In this document: one piece after another, positions 1 to 7,045 of the stretch | Numbering within the stretch: the first letter of the stretch is position 1 | How the letters are laid out: the number at the start of each line of letters is the position of its first letter | Origin: Actinomycetota bacterium | Lineage (GTDB): Bacteria > Actinomycetota > Acidimicrobiia > Acidimicrobiales > Iamiaceae | NCBI GenBank assembly: GCA_018268545.1 | Contig: JAFDWI010000257.1 | Location: 1-10,693 of the forward strand | Reading direction: 5' to 3' | DNA: 10,693 nucleotides | Translations under genes and position numbers: made by a program | The notes under the pieces: generated by a model | What the model was told of the DNA's origin: nothing | Seen by the model: the letters and a program-made list of their open reading frames with translations, nothing else | The model's database searches: none

Positions 1-1
1 C

Positions 2-1159
2 GACGCGGTCGAATCGGTCCAGCAGGCGTGTTCGTCGAGCCGGCCCGACGGAACGGGACCGCCCGATCCCACCACCACCTCGACCACCTCGACGACCATG
101 CCCTCGACGCCGACCACGACCACGACGACGCCGGGAACCGGCGCTCCGAGCGATTGCCAGAGCGCGCTCGAGTCGGCGATGTCCGCGCAAGAGGCCGTGT
201 CGGAAGCCCAGCATGCCGTCTCACAGGCGGCGACGGCATTCGACGCGCTCCTCGCCGACATGACCGGCACGTCCGCTCACGGGCAGGGACAGCAACACGC
301 CTCCGGCGACACGACAGGGTCGTCCACCCAGACGAGCGCCGCTTCGGCGACCGCGGGTTCCGGGGCGGTCGGCGCAGCATCGGGTCAGCGATCGCAGACG
401 ACGGATGGGTCCGGCACGTCGGCCGCGCAGACCCTGATCACCCGCCAGCAGTCGGTCGACGGAGCGAATGCCGCCGTGGCCCAGGCCACACAGGCGCGCG
501 CGCAGGCAACGATCGTCAGCCCGATGGCGGGCCGCGTGGTCGCGATCACGCTCACGGTCGGCGAATCGGTGACCGCCGCGTCGAGCACCGAGACCGTCAC
601 CGTCGCCGGTCCTGCCGGAAGCGAGGTCACAATGCTCGTCCCGGTCGCGAACCTGCCCTCGGTCCGGATCGGACAAACCGCGTCAGTGCAACCCGACGGT
701 TCGAACCGTTCCTATCCGGGCAAGGTCGTCTCGATCGGCCTGACCCCGTCGTCGGGACAGAGCACCACCGTGTACCCGGTGTCCGTCGCTTTGACGAGTC
801 CGACCGCGGACCCGGGATTTCTGGGGTCGACCGCATCGGTCTCGATCCACATCCATTCGGCACCGGACGCGATCGCCGTTCCGACCTCGGCGGTGACGGC
901 CAACGGTTCACGGCACAGTGTGCAGGTCGTACGATCGGGCGAGGTCGCCGCGGTCCCCGTCACCGTCGGTGCCGTCGGCCCGACGTGGACCCAGGTCACC
1001 TCGGGCCTTCGTCTCGGCGAGTCCGTCGTCCTCGCCGACTTCCACCTGCCGCTTCCCGGTTCCGCGACCCAGTCGTCGTCGACCGGGGCGTCGGGTTCAG
1101 GAGACAGGAACCGCCCGGGTGGGTTCGGAGGGTTCGGAGGCCGAGGACCCGGGGACTGA
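2..1159 (+). CDS. Efflux adaptor (MacA/HlyD-type periplasmic adaptor), 5'-truncated
   Basis: The reading frame is open from the window edge, so only the last 385 residues are present; the Met at 98 is internal (residue 33), not the start. Residues about 22-44 are Thr/Pro-rich. A helix with an Ala/Gln heptad-like pattern (about 47-80) is followed by a low-complexity Ser/Thr/Gly/Ala linker. A second helix then leads into the half-motif ATIVSPMAGRVVAITLTVGE, the typical second half of the barrel-sandwich (lipoyl-like) domain. Beta-barrel and membrane-proximal segments follow, with a Gly/Phe-rich tail (GGFGGFGG). In the family, such proteins bridge an ABC (MacB-like) or other exporter to the outside. 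The N-terminal membrane anchor and first barrel half must lie upstream. No transporter subunit follows, because the next gene is convergent, so any partner would be upstream. Family call firm; substrate unknown. Confidence 0.85.
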   Translation, partial: DAVESVQQACSSSRPDGTGPPDPTTTSTTSTTMPSTPTTTTTTPGTGAPSDCQSALESAMSAQEAVSEAQHAVSQAATAFDALLADMTGTSAHGQGQQHASGDTTGSSTQTSAASATAGSGAVGAASGQRSQTTDGSGTSAAQTLITRQQSVDGANAAVAQATQARAQATIVSPMAGRVVAITLTVGESVTAASSTETVTVAGPAGSEVTMLVPVANLPSVRIGQTASVQPDGSNRSYPGKVVSIGLTPSSGQSTTVYPVSVALTSPTADPGFLGSTASVSIHIHSAPDAIAVPTSAVTANGSRHSVQVVRSGEVAAVPVTVGAVGPTWTQVTSGLRLGESVVLADFHLPLPGSATQSSSTGASGSGDRNRPGGFGGFGGRGPGD

Positions 1160-1175
1160 CCCGGTCACTCCCCGG
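1149..1175. terminator. Near-palindrome embracing both convergent stop codons (candidate bidirectional terminator)
   Basis: Left arm CCGGGGACTGACC (1149-1161), centre C1162, right arm GGTCACTCCCCGG (1163-1175). Twelve of 13 positions are complementary; the single mismatch is C1156/C1168. The adaptor stop (TGA 1157-1159) and the TetR stop (minus-strand TGA, 1167-1165) sit symmetrically in the two arms, 5 bp apart. Either transcript could form a GC-rich hairpin. There is no T-tract on either side, so termination by structure alone is inferred. Confidence 0.6.
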
Positions 1176-1776
1176 CGAAGCCCGGATCGACGCCGACCCC
1201 GCGAAGGGCCGCGTCGACGATCGACTCGATGTCGGCACGCTGGAAACGACGGTCCTCGAACAGCGCGCGCTGCAACAAGGTGCCACTCACCATGTCCAGA
1301 AGGAGGTCGACGTCCACATCGCCGATCTCCCCCCGGGCCTCGGCCCGATCCAACATCGAAGCCAGAGCCTTGCGCCTCGAGGTGTGGAAACGGCGCAACA
1401 GGTTCGACAACTCCGGGTTCGACCTTGCCTCGGCGAGCACCTGTCCGAGGATCCGCGGAGCGGGTGATGCATCCTTGCGCCGGTACTTGTCCCAGAACCA
1501 ACTTACGAGGTCGTTGCGGATCGAACCGGTGTCGACACCTCCGGTCTCCGCCATCACCTGCTCGGCCGCTGCCACCAGGAGATCCTCGCGGCTCGGCCAA
1601 CGGCGATAGATCGTCGCCTTGCCGACACCCGCTCGCGCCGCGACCGCCTCGACGGTGAAACCGGCGAAGCCGACCTCGGCGATCACGTCGTAGACCGCGG
1701 CAAGGATCGCCGCGTCGGCGGCCGGATCGCGTGGACGACCTTGGCGCCGGCGATCCGGTTCACACGCGCCGGACAT
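1165..1776 (-). CDS. TetR/AcrR-family transcriptional regulator, probable repressor of the adjacent MFS pump
   Basis: This is a 203-residue protein, usual for TetR regulators. An Arg-rich N-terminal arm (RRRQGRPRD, residues 9-17) precedes the TetR_N helix-turn-helix at about 22-68, with the hallmark stretch TVEAVAARAGVGKATIYRRW at 41-60. The rest is the helical ligand/dimer domain, rich in Arg/Glu. The start was chosen at ATG 1776 because it follows the MFS stop codon (1780-1778) by one base and has GAGGAG seven bases upstream, inside the MFS 3' end. Longer upstream readings would overlap the MFS coding frame and lack the family's N-terminus. This arrangement implies translational coupling and cotranscription with the pump. 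By analogy with such pairs it should repress the shared promoter near 3500 and be released by a pump substrate. Ligand unknown. Confidence 0.93.
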   Translation of the reverse strand: MSGACEPDRRRQGRPRDPAADAAILAAVYDVIAEVGFAGFTVEAVAARAGVGKATIYRRWPSREDLLVAAAEQVMAETGGVDTGSIRNDLVSWFWDKYRRKDASPAPRILGQVLAEARSNPELSNLLRRFHTSRRKALASMLDRAEARGEIGDVDVDLLLDMVSGTLLQRALFEDRRFQRADIESIVDAALRGVGVDPGFAGE

Positions 1777-1777
1777 C

Positions 1778-3463
1778 TCAGCGCTCCTCGGCGCCCACGA
1801 GACGGGGCGCGTCCGGGTCGACCGGCACATCGTCGCCGACCGGATCGCCGACCGGATCACCGATCTCGGCACCGACCGCAGCGATCATCGGTTCGTCGCC
1901 CCGTGCCGGGAGGAAAGCGAATACGACGAGCGCACCCACGAGCGCGACCGCTGCTCCGACCAACACGGCTCCGGCGAACCCGTCGACGAACGCGGTACGG
2001 GCCGCGGTGACCACCGGTGCCCCCAGGGGACCGTGAGCACCACCGGGGAGCTTGTCGGCGATCACGAACGCTGCCCCGAGCTGATCCCGGATCGCTCCGA
2101 TCGCCGCGTTCGCCTGGTGCGCCAAGGCGCCATGACCGAGGGCGGCCTTGCCGAGCACCGTCGCGTGGAGGTTCTCGATGACGTGCGGTCGATACACCGA
2201 TGCCAACACCGATCCGATCACGGCGACGCCGAGTGCGCCACCGACCTGTCGCGTCGTGTCGTTCATCGCGGAGCCGACACCGGCCTTCTCACGCGGGATC
2301 GCACCCATGATCGATTCGGTTGCCGGTGCCATCGTCAACCCCATACCGGATGCGAGGACGAGCATCGGGAGGAGCAGATTCCAGTAGTCCGAGCCGACCG
2401 TCAGGCGGCTCATCCAACCGAGCCCGATCGCGGCGAGCACCAGGCCGGTTCCCACGACGATCTTGGTGCCGGCACGCTCGGTGATCCGCGCCGAGACCGG
2501 ACCGAGAATCAGCAGCGGCACCGCGATCGGCGTCATCGCGACCCCGGCCTTCAACGCGCTGTAGCCCATCACGAACTGCAACTGCTGCGTGATCAGGAAG
2601 CTGGAGCCCATCATCGCGAAGAACACGAGGGTCATACCGGCGTTCGCCGCGGAGAACCGCGGGTTCCTGAAGAATCGCATGTCCAACATGGGGTGGTCGC
2701 TGTGGAGCTCCCACGAAACGAACAGGGCTCCCAACACGAGACCGGCGGCGAACGCACCGAGGATCGACGGCGACAGCCAACCGTTCGTGGGTGCCTGGAT
2801 GAGTGCCCACAACAGGACCATCAACGACGAGATCGACAATGCGGCACCGACCGGGTCGACGCGCGGCGCGGACGGATCCTTCGAGCGAGGCAGGACGTAG
2901 TGGCCCGAGATCAACGCGACGGCCGCGACCGGGATCGTGATCAGGAACACCGAACCCCACCAGAAGTGAGCGAGCAGGATGCCGCCGATGATCGGCCCGA
3001 ACACGATGCCGCTGGCGGCGACACCGGCCCAGACGCCGATCGCCCGTGCCCGCTCGGTGGGGTCGTGGAAGATGTTGGTGAGCAACGACAAGGTCGCGGG
3101 CATGATCAGCGCGCCACCGATGCCCATGAACATCCGGCACGCGATCAACATCGACGCCGACGAGGACCAGGCCGCACCGAGTTGACCGGCCGAGAACACC
3201 ACGAGTCCCAGGCTCAGCGCCCCTTTGCGCCCGAACCGGTCGCCGAGACTCCCCATCGTGAGGATCAGCCCGGCGAACACGATCACGTACCCGTCGACGA
3301 TCCACTGCAACTGGCTGTTCGAGGCGTGCAGATCATTCGAGAGATGCGGGATGGCCACATTCAGGATCGTGTTGTCCATCCCGGTGATGACCAGGCTGAG
3401 TGACAGGACCGCGAGGGCGATCCAGCGGCGGCGGTGTACGGCTTCTTCGTCGAGTTCGTGCAT
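1778..3463 (-). CDS. MFS drug exporter, DHA2 (EmrB/QacA-like, 14-TM) family
   Basis: This 561-residue inner-membrane proton-coupled exporter shows MFS motifs: D1 region MDNTILNVAIPHL at 29-41; motif A GSLGDRFGRK at 71-80 between TM2 and TM3; Arg110 of motif B; and motif C GIVFGPIIGG at 152-161, the antiporter signature. Length and the number of hydrophobic segments fit the 14-helix DHA2 group. A large extracytoplasmic loop of about 80 residues (about 430-510) lies before the last helix, as in QacA/EmrB relatives. The acidic C-terminal tail carries a DPVG tandem repeat. The start is set at ATG 3463 (MHELDEE...); an in-frame TTG at 3532 would add 23 residues but falls on the -35 element of the likely promoter. 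No strong Shine-Dalgarno sequence is visible. The TetR gene follows directly, so efflux of a toxic organic compound is likely; the substrate cannot be told. Confidence 0.93.
   Translation of the reverse strand: MHELDEEAVHRRRWIALAVLSLSLVITGMDNTILNVAIPHLSNDLHASNSQLQWIVDGYVIVFAGLILTMGSLGDRFGRKGALSLGLVVFSAGQLGAAWSSSASMLIACRMFMGIGGALIMPATLSLLTNIFHDPTERARAIGVWAGVAASGIVFGPIIGGILLAHFWWGSVFLITIPVAAVALISGHYVLPRSKDPSAPRVDPVGAALSISSLMVLLWALIQAPTNGWLSPSILGAFAAGLVLGALFVSWELHSDHPMLDMRFFRNPRFSAANAGMTLVFFAMMGSSFLITQQLQFVMGYSALKAGVAMTPIAVPLLILGPVSARITERAGTKIVVGTGLVLAAIGLGWMSRLTVGSDYWNLLLPMLVLASGMGLTMAPATESIMGAIPREKAGVGSAMNDTTRQVGGALGVAVIGSVLASVYRPHVIENLHATVLGKAALGHGALAHQANAAIGAIRDQLGAAFVIADKLPGGAHGPLGAPVVTAARTAFVDGFAGAVLVGAAVALVGALVVFAFLPARGDEPMIAAVGAEIGDPVGDPVGDDVPVDPDAPRLVGAEER
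1835..1858. repeat. Two tandem copies of GCCGACCGGATC in the MFS 3' end
   Basis: A 12-bp unit occurs twice in perfect tandem (1835-1846, 1847-1858) with a partial third copy beginning at 1859. On the minus strand each unit encodes Asp-Pro-Val-Gly, in the acidic cytoplasmic tail of the exporter, so length changes would stay in frame. Confidence 0.85.
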
Positions 3464-3502
3464 CAGGCCCGGTCCGTGGTTTCGAGGGAGGTTGACCCGC
3501 CC

Positions 3503-3532
3503 AATATAGAACGGTCTCGTATCGAAACCCAA
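3503..3532 (-). promoter_or_regulatory. Likely promoter of the MFS-tetR operon
   Basis: On the minus strand TTGGGT (3532-3527) and TATATT (3508-3503) are separated by 18 bp, in a small AT-rich island that stands out in this GC-rich sequence. Transcription would begin near 3496, giving a leader of about 33 nt before ATG 3463. This placement argues against the alternative TTG start at 3532. Confidence 0.5.
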
Positions 3533-3543
3533 TCGACTCGTAT
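3516..3543. promoter_or_regulatory. CTCGTAT direct repeat, candidate TetR operator elements
   Basis: CTCGTAT occurs at 3516-3522 and again at 3537-3543, exactly 21 bp apart (two helical turns). The first copy lies in the -35/-10 spacer of the MFS promoter and the second just upstream of the -35. A short inverted core, ACG-GTCT-CGT (3511-3520), overlaps the first copy. Position suits a repressor site for the operon's TetR; this is inferred from placement only. Confidence 0.35.
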
Positions 3544-3567
3544 GTGGGATCCGTCACACGATCCGAC

Positions 3568-4035
3568 TCAGCTGCTCGAGGTCGTCACACACCCCATCGT
3601 CGCGTCGATGATCTTCTTCTCGAGATCCGGGGGCAACGACCCACTCGAACCCGCGTTCAACAACGTGTCGATGTCGAGGTCACCCTTGATCGCATTCCAG
3701 ATGCAGTCACAGGTCGCCGCGGGTTGTCCGCCCGATTGACACTCGCGCATGAACGCCCCTTGGGCTTCCGCCGGCAGTGACCCGGAACCGCCACTGGTCG
3801 GCGGCGCCGACGGGTCGGTCGAAGCGGGAGGCAATGCTTCGGACGAGGTCGGAGCGTCCGTCGACGGTGCCTCCGTCGTCGGCGGTTCCGTCGTCGTCGG
3901 AGCCACGGTCGTCGCACGCTGGGTCGGCTTGGGCGGAAGTGCCTTGACGACGGCACTCGTCGAAGCGCCACAACCGCCCAGGAGCAGCACGGCCGTCACG
4001 ACGGCCACGGCACGGGGGATGCTTCGACGCTTCAT
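3568..4035 (-). CDS. Secreted lipoprotein with Thr/Pro-rich linker and four-Cys C-terminal domain
   Basis: This 155-residue protein starts at ATG 4035, which has GAGGAA shortly upstream (minus strand); an upstream in-frame start would put 24 unlikely residues before the signal peptide. The signal peptide is lipoprotein type: KRR at 2-4, hydrophobic stretch 9-19, and lipobox LGGC with the modified Cys at 22. Residues about 33-88 form a disordered Thr/Pro/Ser/Ala linker. A compact C-terminal domain (about 89-150) contains Cys99, Cys109, Cys111 and Cys149 (spacing C-x9-C-x-C-x37-C), with TCDCIWNAI as its most distinctive stretch, suggesting two disulfides outside the membrane. I cannot name this family; similar Cys patterns appear, from memory, in other actinobacterial lipoproteins. 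It lies 104 bp after gatB and 104 bp before the MFS gene on the same strand, but probably has its own promoter. Function unknown. Confidence 0.85.
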   Translation of the reverse strand: MKRRSIPRAVAVVTAVLLLGGCGASTSAVVKALPPKPTQRATTVAPTTTEPPTTEAPSTDAPTSSEALPPASTDPSAPPTSGGSGSLPAEAQGAFMRECQSGGQPAATCDCIWNAIKGDLDIDTLLNAGSSGSLPPDLEKKIIDATMGCVTTSSS

Positions 4036-4105
4036 CGCACTTCCTCGTTCGTTCGATGTCGTTCGACCGAGCGGGGCCGGGTCCGGTTCCCGCCGGTGGC
4101 CGTCC

Positions 4106-4111
4106 ACACTA
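4106..4111 (-). promoter_or_regulatory. Possible -10 element for the lipoprotein gene
   Basis: Minus-strand TAGTGT (4111-4106) matches the TANNNT -10 pattern and lies about 70 bp upstream of ATG 4035, in the gatB-lipoprotein gap. No convincing -35 element is visible. Read-through from the gat operon is an alternative. Confidence 0.25.
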
Positions 4112-4139
4112 CCGGATGCACCGAGATCGAAGGGGTCCG

Positions 4140-5594
4140 TCAGCTCTCGACGCGTGCGACGAGCATCCGGGTGACCGCGGCACCATCGGCATTGCCCTTG
4201 GTCGCTCGCATGACCTGGCCCACGAAAAACCCGGTGAGCTTGCCGCGCACGGCATCATCGCCTTCGCGGTAGCGGGTCCATTCGTCGGGATTCGCCGCGA
4301 TCACCGCTTCGATCGTACCGGCAAGCGAATCCGACGAAACCGATTCGAAACCGTTCGCTGCAGCGATCTCCGCCGGGGCCCCACCTTGATCAACCATGAT
4401 CGACAACACCTTGCGCGCCTGTGTGGTCGTCAACTCACCGCCCGCTTCCATCGAGACGAGCGCGGCCAGATCGGACACGACGACCGCCGACGGATCGACA
4501 TCGGCGAGGTACTGCTCGATGTAGACGAGGGCCCGGTCCGCCGGCGCGCCCGCGGCGATCACCGCGAGGGCCAGGTCGTCCGCGCCTCGTTCGACCAGGA
4601 GCGCGATCGACTCCGCGGCGCCGCCGGCGACACCAACAGCATCGGCCAGCCGCGCTCGACGTTCGGCCGGAAGCACGGGCATCGACGCTCGGATCTGGGC
4701 GATCCAGTCCGCGCCCGGCGCGATCGGCACGAGGTCGGGCTCGGTGAAGTACCGGTAGTCGTCCGCATCTTCCTTGGCCCGCATCGTCGCCGTTGTCTGG
4801 GTCTGCTCGTTCCACAGGCGGGTTTCCTGACGGATGGTCTCACCCGCGAGGAGCGCCGCCACCTGACGGCGTGCTTCGTAGTCGACGGCGTGCCCGAGTG
4901 AGCGCAGCGAGTTCAGGTTCTTGATTTCGCATCGGATTCCCAGCGGTTCGCCGGGGCGATGGACCGACACGTTCGCGTCGACACGCATCGAGCCCTCTTC
5001 CATCTTGCCGTCGGACACGCCGGTCGCGACGAGGATCGCTCGCAACTCGGCCGCGTACGCGCGGGCCTCCTCGGCCGAGGCGATGTCGGGTCTGCTGACG
5101 ATCTCCAGGAGTGGCACACCGGCCCGGTTGTAGTCGACGAGCGAATAGTCGGCGCCCGATATCCGGCCCGCTCCCCCCACATGGGTGGACTTCCCGGTGT
5201 CCTCTTCCAGATGAGCCCGTTCGATGCCGATGCGCTTCCCCGACGGCAACTGGAGGTGGCCGTCGACGTCGATCGGTCTGTCGTACTGCGAAATCTGAAA
5301 ATCCTTCGGCATGTCCGGGTAGAAGTAGTTCTTCCGGGCGAACACCGACGGTTGGATCGTGCAGTCGAGCGCGATGCCCAGGCGGATGGCGAGTTCCACC
5401 GCACGCTTGTTGAGCACCGGAAGCGAGCCGGGGAGCCCCAAGGTGGTCGGGTCGATGTTCGTGTTCGGCTCGGCACCGTACGCGTTGGGCGCGCCCGAGA
5501 ACATCTTGGTCCGGGTTGCCAACTCGGCGTGGACCTCGAGCCCGATCACCATGACGTAGCCACCGTCGAGTGCGGCCTGCGAGTCGTCGGTCAC
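4140..5594 (-). CDS. gatB: Aspartyl/glutamyl-tRNA amidotransferase subunit B
   Basis: GatB (484 residues, normal length) is the tRNA-binding, ATP-dependent kinase subunit of GatCAB. It activates Glu-tRNA(Gln) or Asp-tRNA(Asn) and receives ammonia from GatA. Visible landmarks are GLEVHAEL at 18-25 (metal/active-site Glu and His), ARKNYFYPDMPKDFQISQYD at 86-105, HLEEDTGKSTH at 128-138 and the GatB signature VDYNRAGVPLLEI at 153-165. The YqeY-like C-terminal helical domain ends in the conserved GKLTGFFVGQVMRATKGNAD region. The start is GTG 5594, sharing GTGA with the gatA stop and preceded by GGAGG (minus, 5606-5602) inside gatA. One oddity: the positions that hold the zinc-knuckle cysteines in many GatB proteins are Ser33, Ala35, Asp48 and Thr51 here, so the zinc site is absent. 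Confidence 0.98.
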   Translation of the reverse strand: MTDDSQAALDGGYVMVIGLEVHAELATRTKMFSGAPNAYGAEPNTNIDPTTLGLPGSLPVLNKRAVELAIRLGIALDCTIQPSVFARKNYFYPDMPKDFQISQYDRPIDVDGHLQLPSGKRIGIERAHLEEDTGKSTHVGGAGRISGADYSLVDYNRAGVPLLEIVSRPDIASAEEARAYAAELRAILVATGVSDGKMEEGSMRVDANVSVHRPGEPLGIRCEIKNLNSLRSLGHAVDYEARRQVAALLAGETIRQETRLWNEQTQTTATMRAKEDADDYRYFTEPDLVPIAPGADWIAQIRASMPVLPAERRARLADAVGVAGGAAESIALLVERGADDLALAVIAAGAPADRALVYIEQYLADVDPSAVVVSDLAALVSMEAGGELTTTQARKVLSIMVDQGGAPAEIAAANGFESVSSDSLAGTIEAVIAANPDEWTRYREGDDAVRGKLTGFFVGQVMRATKGNADGAAVTRMLVARVES

Positions 5595-7045
5595 GCTGCC
5601 ACCTCCGACTGCGCTGCGGCCTCGAGCACGGCGGCCACCCGGAACATGGTCCGTTCCCCCAACGCGGGCGCCATGATCTGCACGCCGACCGGCAAGCCCC
5701 CGCCGTCCACACCGAATGGCACCGACATCGCGGGATGGCCGGCCAGGTTGGAGGGGATCGTGCAGATGTCGTTCAGGTACATGGTCATGGGATCGTCGAT
5801 CTCTTCGCCGATGGCGAACGCGGTCGTCGGGGTCGTGGGCGAAACGAGCACGTCGAGGTGTTCGTACGCTGCGGCGAAGTCGTTGCAGATCACGGTCCGG
5901 ACCTTCTGCGCGGTGCCGTAGTACGCGTCGTAGTAGCCGGCCGACAACGCGTACGTTCCGAGCATGATGCGCCGTTTGACCTCGGGACCGAAACCGGCGG
6001 TACGTGTTGCGACCATCATCTCCGCGGTGGTCGGCGCATCCACGCGCAGGCCGTACCGGACGCCGTCGAACCGCGCGAGGTTGCTCGAGGCTTCGGCGGG
6101 AGCGATCAGGTAATAGGCCGACAGCGCGGATGCGAACGTCGGCATCACGACCTCCTCGACGGTGGCGCCCGCACGCTCCAACACCGCGACGGCCTCGCGT
6201 ACCCGCGCGGCGATGTCGGGTGCGATCCCGTCGCCCATCAGTCCGGCGACAAGTCCGACCCGCAGGCCGTCGACACCGTCGTCGAGATGGTCGACCACAT
6301 CGGGGATTCCATCCGGGATCGATGTGGCGTCGAGTGGATCATGCCCGGCGATGACCTCGAGCAACAGCGCCGCGTCGCCGACATCGCGCGCGAACGGTCC
6401 GATCTGGTCGAGGCTGGAGGCGAAGGCGATCAGCCCGTAACGACTCACGGCCCCATAGGTCGGTTTCACACCGACGACACCGCACAACGCCGCGGGTTGA
6501 CGGATCGAACCACCCGTGTCACTGCCGAGCGACAGCGGAACGAGGTCCGCGGCGACCGCGGCGGCGCTCCCACCACTGGATCCGCCCGGCACGCGCGCGG
6601 TGTCGCGCGGGTTCCGGGTCGGGCCGAACGCCGAATGTTCCGTGGACGACCCCATCGCGAACTCGTCCATGTTGGTCTTGCCGAACGAGACCGCGCCCGC
6701 CTCACGAACCCGGGTGACCACCGTTGCGTCGTAGGGAGGGATCCATCCTTCGAGGATCCTGGATGCGCACGTGGTGGGTACACCGCGGGTGCACAGGTTG
6801 TCCTTGAGTCCGATCGGAACCCCGGCGAGCCTCCCGGGCGATGCGCCGGCGGCGATGGCCGCGTCGACCTCGCCCGCCTCGGCCAATGCTCGCTCGGCCG
6901 TGACCTCGAGAAATGCATGGATGCCGGCATCACCGGAATCGAGGGTCTCGAGGTGGGCTTCGGCGACCTCGACGGCACCGAGTTCCCCGGATGCCACCGC
7001 CTCGGCGATGGAACGCGCCGAGAGCGCGACGACATCGTCGCTCAC
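5591..7045 (-). CDS. gatA: Aspartyl/glutamyl-tRNA amidotransferase subunit A (glutamine amidase)
   Basis: GatA (484 residues, normal length) is the amidase-signature subunit that hydrolyses glutamine and passes ammonia to GatB. The catalytic triad is complete: Lys81 in GLKDN, cis-Ser156 in PGGSSGGSAAA, and nucleophile Ser180 in DTGGSIRQPA. These lie at a constant offset of two from the published Staphylococcus aureus residues (79, 154, 178, as I recall them). The C-terminal region has YYDAYYGTAQKVRTVI, typical of true GatA rather than a general amidase. The start is GTG 7045, sharing GTGA with the gatC stop and preceded by GGGGAGG only four bases away; the frame stays open upstream, but that stretch is gatC in another frame and not amidase-like. 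The 3' end overlaps gatB by 4 bp, favouring coupled, roughly equal synthesis of subunits. Confidence 0.98.
   Translation of the reverse strand: MSDDVVALSARSIAEAVASGELGAVEVAEAHLETLDSGDAGIHAFLEVTAERALAEAGEVDAAIAAGASPGRLAGVPIGLKDNLCTRGVPTTCASRILEGWIPPYDATVVTRVREAGAVSFGKTNMDEFAMGSSTEHSAFGPTRNPRDTARVPGGSSGGSAAAVAADLVPLSLGSDTGGSIRQPAALCGVVGVKPTYGAVSRYGLIAFASSLDQIGPFARDVGDAALLLEVIAGHDPLDATSIPDGIPDVVDHLDDGVDGLRVGLVAGLMGDGIAPDIAARVREAVAVLERAGATVEEVVMPTFASALSAYYLIAPAEASSNLARFDGVRYGLRVDAPTTAEMMVATRTAGFGPEVKRRIMLGTYALSAGYYDAYYGTAQKVRTVICNDFAAAYEHLDVLVSPTTPTTAFAIGEEIDDPMTMYLNDICTIPSNLAGHPAMSVPFGVDGGGLPVGVQIMAPALGERTMFRVAAVLEAAAQSEVAA

Noticed and set aside
28..1467. Plus-strand frame overlapping both the adaptor and the convergent tetR gene
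   Set aside because: It crosses the convergent junction and encodes Arg/Gly-rich sequence without recognisable domains; the two genes in the other frames explain the region.
1777..1872. Longer tetR1 start about 32 codons upstream
   Set aside because: It would overlap the MFS coding sequence; ATG 1776 sits one base after the MFS stop with GAGGAG at proper spacing.
2033..3403. 456-codon plus-strand frame antisense to the MFS exporter
   Set aside because: Composition is Arg/Asp/His-rich, typical of an antisense shadow of a membrane-protein gene; no motif or ribosome site supports it.
3464..3532. Longer MFS start at TTG 3532
   Set aside because: It falls on the inferred -35 element, adds 23 residues with no conservation, and ATG 3463 gives a typical DHA2 N-terminus.
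3547..3564. GGATC/GATCC stem after the lipoprotein gene
   Set aside because: Only 5 bp of stem with an 8-nt loop and no T-run; too weak to call a terminator.
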